NCBI RefSeq assembly: GCF_040024445.1
Contig: NZ_CP157276.1
Coordinates: forward strand, 2,480,001 to 2,544,000
Source of the DNA: Prescottella soli
GTDB taxonomy: Bacteria > Actinomycetota > Actinomycetes > Mycobacteriales > Mycobacteriaceae
Direction: 5' to 3'
Length of the DNA: 64,000 bases
Below are positions 51,156 to 59,145 of this stretch, in pieces; within the stretch, counting starts at the first letter, position 1, and each line of letters starts with the position of its first letter. The notes under the pieces were generated by a model. That model did no database searches. It saw only the letters and a list, made by a program, of their open reading frames with translations, and was not told the DNA's origin. Both the position numbers and the translations under genes were made by a program.

Positions 51156-51188
51156 GCGATCCCACTGGAGATCCGGAGGTAGTTCGAC

Positions 51189-52706
51189 ATGACCCGAGAA
51201 CTGCGCGGCACGGCCCCCGACTCGTCCCACGATCACGCCCCCTCGACGTTCGCGAGCCTGGACCCGCGGACCGGAACCCTTCTCGCCGAGTACCCCGTCA
51301 TGACCGAGTCCGACGTCGCGGTCGCGGTCGATCGAGCCCGCGGCGCGGCGAACTGGTGGGCCGCACAGGGATTCCGCGGTCGCCGCGACTGGTTGCTCGA
51401 GTTCAAGAAGGCGATCGCGACGGACGCCGACGACCTCGCCCGGGTCGTCTCCGCCGAGACCGGCAAGCCCCACGACGACGCGCTGCTCGAGGTGATGCTC
51501 GCGATCGAGCACCTCGACTGGGCCGCCCGCAATGCGAAGAAGGTGCTCCGGCCCCGACGGGTGCCGTCGGGCCTCGTCAGCGCCAACCAGGCCGCCACGC
51601 TCGGCTATCAGCCGTTCGGTGTCGTCGGCGTCATCGGCCCGTGGAACTACCCGGTGTACACGCCGATGGGATCGATCTCGTACGCACTCGCCGCCGGGAA
51701 CGCGATCGTCTTCAAGCCCAGCGAACTCACCCCGGGCGTCGGAAAGTGGCTCGAGGCCAAGTGGAACTCGCTCGCGCCGACCCAGCCTGTGCTGCAGGTG
51801 ATCACGGGCCTCGGACCGACGGGAGCGGCCCTGTGCCGGGCCGGTGTCGACAAGATCGCGTTCACCGGTTCCGGACCCACCGCGCGGAAGGTCATGGCGG
51901 CCTGCGCCGAGACCCTCACCCCGATCGTCGCCGAGTGCGGCGGCAAGGACGCGATGCTGGTCGCCGAGGACGCCGACCTGGACAAGGCCGTCGAGTTCGC
52001 CGCGTTCGGGGCCTTCGGCAATGCCGGCCAGACGTGCGCCGGCGTGGAGCGCATCTACGTGGCCGAACCGGTGTACCGACAGTTCCTCGACAAGCTCACC
52101 GACGCGGTCGAACGGGTCACCCCCGGCGGGTCGGACGAGGACACCTACGGACCGATGACGTTGCCGCGGCAGGTCGACGTCGTCCGCAGCCACATCGCCG
52201 ACGCGCTCGGGAAGGGCGCCCGTGCGGTGATCGGCGGAATCGACTCCGTCCATGATCGATTCGTCGATCCGGTGATCCTCACCGATGTCCCGGAGGGCTC
52301 GTCGGCGGTGTGCGAGGAGACGTTCGGGCCGACCGTTGTCGTCAACAAGGTCCGCGACGTCGAAGAGGGCGTGGAGCGGGCCAATGCGACGTCGTACGGC
52401 CTTGGCGCATCGGTGTTCACCCGCAACCGGTCCCGCGGCCGGGACATAGCCGGCCGACTGCGCGCCGGGATGGTGTCGGTGAACTCCGTGCTCGGCTTCG
52501 CCGGGATCCCGTCGCTGCCGTTCGGCGGTATCGGCGAGTCCGGTTTCGGTCGTATCCACGGCGCCGACGGCCTCCGCGAATTCAGTCACCCCAAGGCCGT
52601 CACCGTCCAGAGGTTCTCGGCCCCATTGAATCTGCTCACCCTCGAGCGGTCCGCCCGGGACATGAAGATCTCGGCGTGGATGCTCAAGGCCCGGCACGGT
52701 CGGTGA
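51189..52706 (+). CDS. Aldehyde dehydrogenase family protein
   Basis: 505 residues. GVIGPWNYPVYTPMGSISYAL, the glutamate in VAECGGKDAML and the catalytic cysteine in GNAGQTCAGVERIYV are present, and PSLPFGGIGESGFGRIHG closes the domain. ATG 51189 has GGAGG 9 bases upstream. Likely oxidises an aldehyde formed by the adjacent oxygenase or from alcohol oxidation. Only 4 bases separate it from the MpaB-like gene. Confidence 0.92.
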   Translation: MTRELRGTAPDSSHDHAPSTFASLDPRTGTLLAEYPVMTESDVAVAVDRARGAANWWAAQGFRGRRDWLLEFKKAIATDADDLARVVSAETGKPHDDALLEVMLAIEHLDWAARNAKKVLRPRRVPSGLVSANQAATLGYQPFGVVGVIGPWNYPVYTPMGSISYALAAGNAIVFKPSELTPGVGKWLEAKWNSLAPTQPVLQVITGLGPTGAALCRAGVDKIAFTGSGPTARKVMAACAETLTPIVAECGGKDAMLVAEDADLDKAVEFAAFGAFGNAGQTCAGVERIYVAEPVYRQFLDKLTDAVERVTPGGSDEDTYGPMTLPRQVDVVRSHIADALGKGARAVIGGIDSVHDRFVDPVILTDVPEGSSAVCEETFGPTVVVNKVRDVEEGVERANATSYGLGASVFTRNRSRGRDIAGRLRAGMVSVNSVLGFAGIPSLPFGGIGESGFGRIHGADGLREFSHPKAVTVQRFSAPLNLLTLERSARDMKISAWMLKARHGR

Positions 52707-52710
52707 CGCC

Positions 52711-53619
52711 GTGACGCTGACCAGTTCGCGACGCGTCCACAGCTTCCCCGCCCCCGACCGGGATCCGCACCCGGACCGGGGGCGGATGGGGTGGGTGAAG
52801 GTACTCGAGGGACTCGATCCGGAGACACACCACCAGGACATCCTCCGTATCACGGCCGGCTACGAGTTCCCGTGGGACTACCAACGTTCGCTCGAGTTCG
52901 CCCTGTTCCGGACCTACTGTGTGCCGTCGATATCCGAACTGCTGGCCCGCACAGGGGAGTTCGAGCACCGCCCGCAGAAGCGCTACGACGACACCGCCCT
53001 GCTGATGGGCGAGCTGGTGGAGCACGGCTACGACTCCGAACGCGGGCGAGAGTCGCTGCGCAACATCAACCGGATGCACGGGCGGTACACCATCTCGAAC
53101 GACGACATGCGCTACGTGCTGTCTACGTTCGTGTACGACCCGATCGACTGGATCGACCGCTACGGGTGGCGCCGCCTGCATCCGCACGAACGTCTCGCGT
53201 CGTACCACTTCTACCGCCAGGTCGGGATCCGCATGGGCATCAAGGACATTCCCGACTCGTACCAGGAGTTCCACCGGTTCAAGACGGACTACGAACGGGA
53301 GCACTTCGTCTACAGCGACGACAACCACCGCATAGGCACCTACACCCTGCGCCTGTTCCAGTCGTGGTACCCGACGGTTCTCGAACGTCCCGTCGCCGCA
53401 GCCGTGTACGCACTGATCGACGATCGCATGTCCACCGCGTTCGGGTTCCCGAAGGGCTCGGCGCGGGTGCGGGCCGCCGTGGAGGCCGGACTGCGGGCCC
53501 GGTCGGGTGTCGTGCGCCTGCTACCGAAGCGGCGGGTGTCCGCGGGATCCGGCGACCCCCGGAACCGCACCTACCCCGGCTACCCGGTCGGCTACTGCCC
53601 GCGAGATCTCGGGGTGTAG
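52711..53619 (+). CDS. MpaB-like oxygenase family protein, third of three
   Basis: 302 residues. INRMHGRYTISNDDMRYVLS followed by FVYDPIDWIDRYGWRRL has the N-x-x-H and D-P-x-x-W spacing of the MpaB/Lcp superfamily. It is much more diverged from the other two copies than they are from each other. GTG 52711 lies 4 bases after the aldehyde dehydrogenase stop. Its last 28 bases overlap the end of the LysR gene on the other strand. Confidence 0.7.
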   Translation: MTLTSSRRVHSFPAPDRDPHPDRGRMGWVKVLEGLDPETHHQDILRITAGYEFPWDYQRSLEFALFRTYCVPSISELLARTGEFEHRPQKRYDDTALLMGELVEHGYDSERGRESLRNINRMHGRYTISNDDMRYVLSTFVYDPIDWIDRYGWRRLHPHERLASYHFYRQVGIRMGIKDIPDSYQEFHRFKTDYEREHFVYSDDNHRIGTYTLRLFQSWYPTVLERPVAAAVYALIDDRMSTAFGFPKGSARVRAAVEAGLRARSGVVRLLPKRRVSAGSGDPRNRTYPGYPVGYCPRDLGV

Positions 53620-54533
53620 GGGGTCCTCGATTCTCGAGATCGACTGCCGCCGAACGCCTCTTCCACCGCGGCGATGCCGGCGCGGACGGCGGGACCGGCG
53701 TTGTCCGACCGCCAGACCACGTGGATGTCCCGCAGCAGCGGCGGATCGGTCGGCAGCAGCGCGACGCCTGCAGGGAGGTCGTCGACCGCCAGGCGCGGAA
53801 CTAGGGCAGCCGCGAGTCCCGCGGCGACGAACGCGAGATGCGTCGAGACATCCGACGCCTCGAAGTCGACGCGGGGCTCGAAGCCCTCCCCGCGCAGCGT
53901 CTTCACGAGCCATTCCCGAAAGCCCGTGCCGGCACCCCACGCCACCCACGCCGTGTCGGCGAGTTTGCGGAGCGGAACGGTTCCCAGTCCCGCGAGCGGA
54001 TGGTCCGCGGGCAAGGCCACGGCTGCCGAATCCCGATGTATCAGCTTCGATTCCATTCCGATCGGGATGCGCACGGGCGCCGATTCCCAGCTGTCGACCA
54101 CCCCGACGTCGACGCGCTTGCGGGCGAGCGACTCCAGCGTCACCTCGGTCTCCGCCTCCACCACCGACACCTGGACCGGATACCGTGCCGACAGCGCGGC
54201 GACCACGGACGGCAGGACCACGCGCGACGCGGCGACGAACGCACCGAAACGAATCGGGCCGACGACTTCGTCCCGCATGGAGCCGATCTCGGCCTCGACG
54301 GCGGCCGCTCGAGCCAACAGGTCCGAACCACGTTCGGCGAGCAGCCGTCCCGCGGGCGTGAGACTCACGCCGCGGCCGGACGGCTCGAGCAGCCTCGCCC
54401 CCACCTCGCGTTCGAGCTTCGCCAACTGCTGGGAGACCCCGGACGGCGTCACGTGCAGGAGCTTCGCCGCTGCGGCAACCGATCCGGTCTCGGCCACCGC
54501 GCAGAGCGCGCGGATGCGTTCGAGGCTCAACAC
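53592..54533 (-). CDS. LysR-family transcriptional regulator
   Basis: 313 residues. HTH at the N terminus: LERIRALCAVAETGSVAAAA, TPSGVSQQLAKLEREVG. The effector domain fills ~90-295, followed by an Arg/Ser-rich tail. GTG start at 54531-54533. It is divergent from the EamA gene across a short AT-rich spacer that carries an inverted repeat, so EamA is the likely target. Confidence 0.9.
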   Translation of the reverse strand: MLSLERIRALCAVAETGSVAAAAKLLHVTPSGVSQQLAKLEREVGARLLEPSGRGVSLTPAGRLLAERGSDLLARAAAVEAEIGSMRDEVVGPIRFGAFVAASRVVLPSVVAALSARYPVQVSVVEAETEVTLESLARKRVDVGVVDSWESAPVRIPIGMESKLIHRDSAAVALPADHPLAGLGTVPLRKLADTAWVAWGAGTGFREWLVKTLRGEGFEPRVDFEASDVSTHLAFVAAGLAAALVPRLAVDDLPAGVALLPTDPPLLRDIHVVWRSDNAGPAVRAGIAAVEEAFGGSRSRESRTPYTPRSRGQ

Positions 54534-54549
54534 GCACGCAACACTACCG

Positions 54550-54565
54550 AATGTTCAGAAACATT
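54550..54565. promoter_or_regulatory. AATGTT-CAGA-AACATT inverted repeat, LysR/EamA spacer
   Basis: Perfect 6-bp arms around CAGA, 17 bases from the LysR start and about 50 from the EamA start. A broader TTGT-N14-ACAA pattern lies just to the right (about 54575-54596). Both suit LysR control of the divergent pair. Confidence 0.5.
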
Positions 54566-54616
54566 TCTTACTTGTTGTTTCTGCTGGTAGATACAAGAAT
54601 TGTGCCCGTGTCGACC

Positions 54617-55687
54617 ATGGAATCAGGCCGCGCCCGAGCGGCCGCCGCGTACGCACCCGACCGGTTCGTCGACCCCCGCGCGCTCGCGGTTGCAGGCGCC
54701 TTCGCGATCTCCCTGACCGCAGTGTTCATCCGGCTGGCCGACGTCTCCGCCGCGACCGCGGTGTTCTACCGGTGCCTGCCGGCACTGCCGCCGCTGGCCG
54801 TGCTCGCGTGGCGGGAGCGGCGCCGTGGATGTCGTCTCGCCCGGCAAGACGTGGTGCGGTACACCGTCGCGGGCGCCATGCTCGGCGTCGACTTCGCTCT
54901 GTGGTCGCAGGCGATCGGGCTGATCGGGGCCGGCATCTCGACGGTTCTCGTGAACGTGCAAGTAGTCGTCGTCCCGCTGCTCTCGTTTCTCGTCCTGGGG
55001 ACCAAGGTCCCGACGCGATTCGTCCTGGCGGTCCCGGTCCTGTTCGCCGGGGTCGCACTCACGAGCGGGGCGGCGGGCGGGATGTCGGCCGGACCGGAGC
55101 TGTACTGGGGTAGCTTCCTGGCGCTGCTGTCGGGCGTCGCGTACGCGGCGTACATCTTCGTCGTCGGCGGGCGTGGATCGGCGACCACCGCGTCGTCCCA
55201 GGTCCTGATCTCGACGACGGCGGCCGGAATCGTCGGATCCGCCCTCGGGTCACTCTGGGGCCCGGTGGACCTGACGCCCGGCTGGGAGGCGTTCGGTTGG
55301 CTTGCAGCGCTGGCCCTCTCGGCGCAGGTGGTGGGCTGGGTAGTCCTCGGCCGCTCCCTGCCCCGGCTCGCACCCGAGGTCGGCGCCACGCTCCTGCTGC
55401 TGCAACCGGTCATCGCCATCGGGGCCGCGACGGCCTGGCTCGGCGAGCGCCCCACGGCGCTGCAACTGGTCGGCTGCGCGACCGTCGTCGCGACCGCGTG
55501 GTTCGTGGCGTCCCGGCCGGCAACGGTCCCGCCCCGTCACAGCGATCCGAGTTCACGTTCGGTCGCCGCCCACGCGGTGGGGCTCTGGCCGAACCGGCGC
55601 CGGAACCAGCGTGAGAAGGCGCTCAGGTCCGAGAAGCCCAGCTCGCCGGCGATGTCGGTCAAGGTGCGGCCGTCGCGGGCTATGTAG
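54617..55687 (+). CDS. EamA/DMT-family transporter with antisense-overlapping tail
   Basis: 356 residues from ATG 54617 (GTG 54602 possible). Ten hydrophobic helices in two EamA repeats, e.g. LGVDFALWSQAIGLIGAGIS and GATLLLLQPVIAIGAATAWL. The transporter domain is complete by about residue 305 (VATAWFVASRP). The remaining ~50 residues are Arg/Ser-rich and lie over the 3' end of the AraC gene on the other strand, a 151-base convergent overlap. An ancestral stop was probably lost, or the tail is real; I cannot tell. Exports or imports a small metabolite. Confidence 0.85.
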   Translation: MESGRARAAAAYAPDRFVDPRALAVAGAFAISLTAVFIRLADVSAATAVFYRCLPALPPLAVLAWRERRRGCRLARQDVVRYTVAGAMLGVDFALWSQAIGLIGAGISTVLVNVQVVVVPLLSFLVLGTKVPTRFVLAVPVLFAGVALTSGAAGGMSAGPELYWGSFLALLSGVAYAAYIFVVGGRGSATTASSQVLISTTAAGIVGSALGSLWGPVDLTPGWEAFGWLAALALSAQVVGWVVLGRSLPRLAPEVGATLLLLQPVIAIGAATAWLGERPTALQLVGCATVVATAWFVASRPATVPPRHSDPSSRSVAAHAVGLWPNRRRNQREKALRSEKPSSPAMSVKVRPSRAM

Positions 55688-56550
55688 CGCACCGCGAGAT
55701 CGGCGCGGACCGCGTCGACCACCGACGTGTAGGTCTCCTCCGACTGCGCCAGGTGCCGGTGCAGCGTGCGCCTGTCCATGCCGAGGCTGCGCGCGATCCG
55801 CGTCGCGGAGCAGTTCCCGCCGGGCAGCAACGCCTCGATCATGTCCCGGACGCGGTCGACGGTCGAGGTGTCCTCCGGCGGGGTGAGCAGGTCGAGGTAC
55901 TGCCGCGCATACGGCCGCAGGAGCGGATCCGACAGCGGATTCACCGAGTCGAGATCACTCGAGTAGAGCACCAGACCGTTGAAGTCGCGGCCGAACGCGA
56001 CGTGCGGGCCCAGCACGCGGTGATAGACGTCGAGGTCGGCCGGCACGTCGTGGGCGAAGCAGGTGGACAGCGGGCGCCAGTCGTCCTGAAGGAAGCTACC
56101 GAGGATCCGCGCGATCGATGCGACGGTCAGCTCGATCGACTGACGCCCCAGCTGCAACCCCTGCGCGGGCTCGACGTGGAGCGTCGCGAGACCGTTCATC
56201 TCGACCAGTCGAGTCAGGATGGCCTCGTTGTACAGCCGCATGTACCGAAGGACGATCTCGAGCGCGCTCCGCACGTCCGGTTCCTCCCGCGCGACCATGC
56301 CCACCGGGCCGAGGTTGGAGATCCGCCGGCCCGCCGCCATCCGCACCCCGAAGTCGTCGCACGACGTCGCCCCGGCCGTGTGCTCGAGGAGGTCGTTCAC
56401 TGCCTGCGCCGCGATCCACGCGTCGGGCGTCGCGAAGGTCGCCGGATCGATACCGGCCTCCCGCATCACCGGATGTGGATCCAGCCCGAGCGACTGCGCC
56501 AACTCGACGTACTCGTTGAGAACCGAAATCCGGACCCTCAAAGCTCTCAC
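55537..56550 (-). CDS. AraC-family transcriptional regulator
   Basis: 337 residues. An N-terminal arabinose-binding-like domain (~15-210, GLDPHPVMREAGIDPATFAT) and a C-terminal double HTH (~235-330): ARSLGMDRRTLHRHLAQS and IAGELGFSDLSAFSRWFRRR. This is the OruR/ArgR-like AraC subfamily. GTG 56548-56550 with GGGGAG just upstream is used; the frame is open for 14 more codons. It faces the SDR at 56775 and ends under the EamA tail. Confidence 0.88.
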   Translation of the reverse strand: MRALRVRISVLNEYVELAQSLGLDPHPVMREAGIDPATFATPDAWIAAQAVNDLLEHTAGATSCDDFGVRMAAGRRISNLGPVGMVAREEPDVRSALEIVLRYMRLYNEAILTRLVEMNGLATLHVEPAQGLQLGRQSIELTVASIARILGSFLQDDWRPLSTCFAHDVPADLDVYHRVLGPHVAFGRDFNGLVLYSSDLDSVNPLSDPLLRPYARQYLDLLTPPEDTSTVDRVRDMIEALLPGGNCSATRIARSLGMDRRTLHRHLAQSEETYTSVVDAVRADLAVRYIARDGRTLTDIAGELGFSDLSAFSRWFRRRFGQSPTAWAATERELGSL

Positions 56551-56625
56551 CGTCTCCCCAATCGTCTCAGAATGCCAAGGAATCTGTCCCAACGGGCCAA
56601 GAGCGAACGACCCATTCGGTATAGC

Positions 56626-56639
56626 GTGACATGCGTCAC
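56626..56639. promoter_or_regulatory. GTGAC-ATGC-GTCAC inverted repeat in AraC/SDR spacer
   Basis: Perfect 5-bp arms, between the divergent AraC and SDR starts in a 224-base spacer, with another TGTCAC a few bases on (56646-56651). Candidate AraC-type operator. Confidence 0.4.
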
Positions 56640-56774
56640 CTCACTTGTCACACCCTCCGACGACCGAGCCGATTCGGAGTCGCGTTGCCCCCCAAGGCAA
56701 CTCCAAGGGCAGGAACATGCACCGCTACTTCGGTGCCGGTGCAGATCTCGCATATCCAGACTAGGAGCAGTGCA

Positions 56775-57599
56775 ATGCAGCTACTCGACAAAGTCGCCGT
56801 CGTGACCGGAGCCGCACAGGGCCTGGGCCGGTCGATCGCCCTCGCGATGGCGCAGGAGGGCGCGGACCTCGTCCTGTGTGACCTGCAGGAGGACAAGCTC
56901 GCGGAGGTCTCCACCGAGATCGAGGCCCTGGGACGCAAGAGCCTGGCCCTGCGTTGCGACGTCTCTTCCAAGGAGCAGGTCGTCGAACTGTTCGCCCGGG
57001 CCGCCGACCAGTTCGGCACCGTTCACATCCTGGTCAACAACGCTGCGCGGGTGCCGAATTCACCGGAGGACGAGGTCCGCCGCAGTCGCCACTATGCGCA
57101 CATCACCACCCCCGTGGAGCGGCAGTCCATGGGCATCACCAGCAGCCTCACCGACGAGGACTGGCTCAAGTGGTGGGACGTCAACGTCCACGGCGTCTTC
57201 TACTGCACCCGTGAGGCATTGAAGTTCATGGAGCCGCAGGGCTACGGGCGGATCATCAACATCGCATCGATCGCCGGCACCTCGGCCGCGAGCGCGCACA
57301 GCCCCGGGTACTCGGCCGCGAAAGCCGCTGTCGCGAACCTGACCAAGACCGTCGCCCTCGACGTCGCCGGCGCCGGCGTGTACGTCAATGCGATCGCGTG
57401 CGGCGGGGTACTCACCCCTCCCTTCCAGGCGTACCTCGACAAGGCCACCGAGGAGGAGAAGGCCAACCTGTACCAGATCGTCCCTGTCGGCCGCCTGGGC
57501 AAACCCGAGGAGTATGCCTCGCTCGCCGTCTACCTCGCCGGCGAAAACCACTATCTCGTCGGCCAGGTCATCAGCCCCAACGGGGGCGTCATCATCTGA
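56775..57599 (+). CDS. Short-chain dehydrogenase/reductase (SDR)
   Basis: 274 residues. Rossmann motif TGAAQGLGRSI, NNAA, the serine of NIASIAGTSAASAHS and the catalytic YxxxK in PGYSAAKAAV. An insertion of ~25 residues after NNAARVPNS (about 95-125) is longer than in typical SDRs and may shape the substrate pocket. ATG 56775 has AGGAG 7 bases upstream. Probably regulated by the divergent AraC protein. Followed at once by a very strong terminator. Confidence 0.88.
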   Translation: MQLLDKVAVVTGAAQGLGRSIALAMAQEGADLVLCDLQEDKLAEVSTEIEALGRKSLALRCDVSSKEQVVELFARAADQFGTVHILVNNAARVPNSPEDEVRRSRHYAHITTPVERQSMGITSSLTDEDWLKWWDVNVHGVFYCTREALKFMEPQGYGRIINIASIAGTSAASAHSPGYSAAKAAVANLTKTVALDVAGAGVYVNAIACGGVLTPPFQAYLDKATEEEKANLYQIVPVGRLGKPEEYASLAVYLAGENHYLVGQVISPNGGVII

Positions 57600-57609
57600 G
57601 CCCCGCATG

Positions 57610-57660
57610 ACGACAGAGGGCGGAACAGCAAGAAGTACTTGCCGTTCCGCCCTCTGTCGT
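57610..57660. terminator. Strong bidirectional hairpin terminator
   Basis: Perfect 17-bp stem (57610-57626 with 57644-57660), one mismatch, then an inner 5-bp stem GCAAG/CTTGC around AAGTA. It lies between the convergent SDR (stop 57599) and NADH dehydrogenase (stop 57671) genes. Confidence 0.9.
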
Positions 57661-57670
57661 TCGATCCGAG

Positions 57671-59005
57671 CTATGCCGCCTTGGCGGTCTCGTCGTCGGG
57701 GATCCGCGCCTCCGGCGCCTCGATCGGGCCGATCTCCTGCGCGTAGTGGAAGTGCGGGCGACGGTGGCCGAGGAACGAGCCGAACCACGACATCACCGCG
57801 ACGTAGCGGTTGCGGAAACCCACCAGGTACACCATGTGCACCGCGAGCCACAGCACCCAGGCGACGAAGCCGGTGAGCTCGATGCTCTTGACCTTGGTGA
57901 CGGCGCGGAAGCGGTTGATGATCGCCATCGAGCCCTTGTCACGGAACTTGAACGGCGTGCCGCGCTTGGTCTTTCCGAGGATGGTGGCCGCGACGTGGCG
58001 TCCGCCCTGCATCGCGACGGGCGACTGGCCGGGCAGGTTGTTCAGCGACGTCATGTCGCCGACCGCGAAGATGTCGGCGCGGCCACCGACGGTGAGGTCG
58101 GGGTTGACGAGCAGGCGTCCGGCGCGGTCCGTCTCGCAGCCGGTGCGCTCGGCGAGCGCCGCCGCGAAGTCGTTGGCCTGCACGCCCGCCGACCAGATGA
58201 TGGTCTCGGCGGTGCGGCGCTCCCCGGTCTCGCTGCCGTGCGCCTTGAGGGTGGCGCCGTGCTCGTCGATGTCGGTCACCAGCGTGTTGAGAACCACCTC
58301 GACGCCCGACTTCTCGAGCGACTCCTTGGTGTACTCGCTGAGCTTGCCGCCGTACGCCGGCATCGCGACACCCGCGCCCTCGACGAGGGTGACGGTGACG
58401 TCGTCGGCGGTGACGCCGCGGATCGACTGCTCGAAGTAGCGGCCCGCGAGTTCCTTGATCTGGCCGGCCAGTTCGACGCCGGTGGCACCGGCACCGATGA
58501 CGATGAAGCTCAGCAGGTTCTTGCGACGCTCGAGGTCGGTGGTGGTGTGCGCCTCCTCGAAGCAGCGCACGATCTGCGCGCGCAGGCGCTCGGCGTCGTC
58601 GACGGTCTTGAGCGCGAAGGTGACCTTGGCGAACTCGTCGCGCCCGAAGTAACTCTGCCGCGCGCCGGTGGCGGCGACGAGCGAGTCGTAGCCGAGCGTG
58701 TGGCGCTCCCCGGCGGCCTCGTAGACGAGTTCCTTCGCATCGGGGTGCACGTCGACGACCCGGCCGAGGCGGACGTCCGCGTTGGGGTACTTGGCGAGGA
58801 TCGCGCGCACCGACGGGGCGATCTCGCCGGCCGCGAGGACACCGGTCGCGACCTGGTACAGCAGCGGCTGGAACAGGTGCTCGGTGGTCTCCGAGATGAG
58901 GACGAACGGCTTGCCGGCCTTGGCCAGCTTCTTCGCCGTGGCGAGGGCACCGAATCCGGACCCGACGATCACAACTTCGGTCCGGTCGATTGCAGTTTCG
59001 CTCAC
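57671..59005 (-). CDS. ndh: Type II NADH dehydrogenase
   Basis: 444 residues. It oxidises NADH and reduces menaquinone without pumping protons. VVIVGSGFGALATAKKL binds FAD, HLFQPLLYQVATG and GARQSYFGRDEFAK are NDH-2 signatures, IVIGAGATGVELAGQIKEL binds NADH and IFAVGDMTS closes the FAD site. An amphipathic C-terminal stretch near 375-405 (GFVAWVLWLAVHMVYLVGF) anchors it to the membrane. GTG 59003-59005 has GGAGG 5 bases upstream. It is divergent from a LysR gene, with repeats in the spacer that overlap its 5' leader. Confidence 0.95.
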   Translation of the reverse strand: MSETAIDRTEVVIVGSGFGALATAKKLAKAGKPFVLISETTEHLFQPLLYQVATGVLAAGEIAPSVRAILAKYPNADVRLGRVVDVHPDAKELVYEAAGERHTLGYDSLVAATGARQSYFGRDEFAKVTFALKTVDDAERLRAQIVRCFEEAHTTTDLERRKNLLSFIVIGAGATGVELAGQIKELAGRYFEQSIRGVTADDVTVTLVEGAGVAMPAYGGKLSEYTKESLEKSGVEVVLNTLVTDIDEHGATLKAHGSETGERRTAETIIWSAGVQANDFAAALAERTGCETDRAGRLLVNPDLTVGGRADIFAVGDMTSLNNLPGQSPVAMQGGRHVAATILGKTKRGTPFKFRDKGSMAIINRFRAVTKVKSIELTGFVAWVLWLAVHMVYLVGFRNRYVAVMSWFGSFLGHRRPHFHYAQEIGPIEAPEARIPDDETAKAA

Positions 59006-59016
59006 GGTTGCCTCCT

Positions 59017-59058
59017 TCTCGAGATATTCGAGAGACCTGGTCGAGATGTATGAGAGAC
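59017..59058. promoter_or_regulatory. Inverted and direct repeats in the ndh / LysR spacer
   Basis: TCTCGA-GATAT-TCGAGA (59017-59033) is a perfect 6-bp inverted repeat. A 17-base unit CGAGAT..GAGAGAC occurs twice (59020-59036 and 59042-59058), 14 of 17 bases identical, 22 bases apart, about two helical turns. The layout suits cooperative LTTR binding between ndh (start 59005) and LysR (start 59146). Confidence 0.55.
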
Positions 59059-59145
59059 ACCGTAGGAGCGCTAAGGACCCTAGCGCCAGTAGTCAGGGAT
59101 ATTCGGCGAACAGTTATCTCGATCGCTCATAAGTAGTATGTCGGC

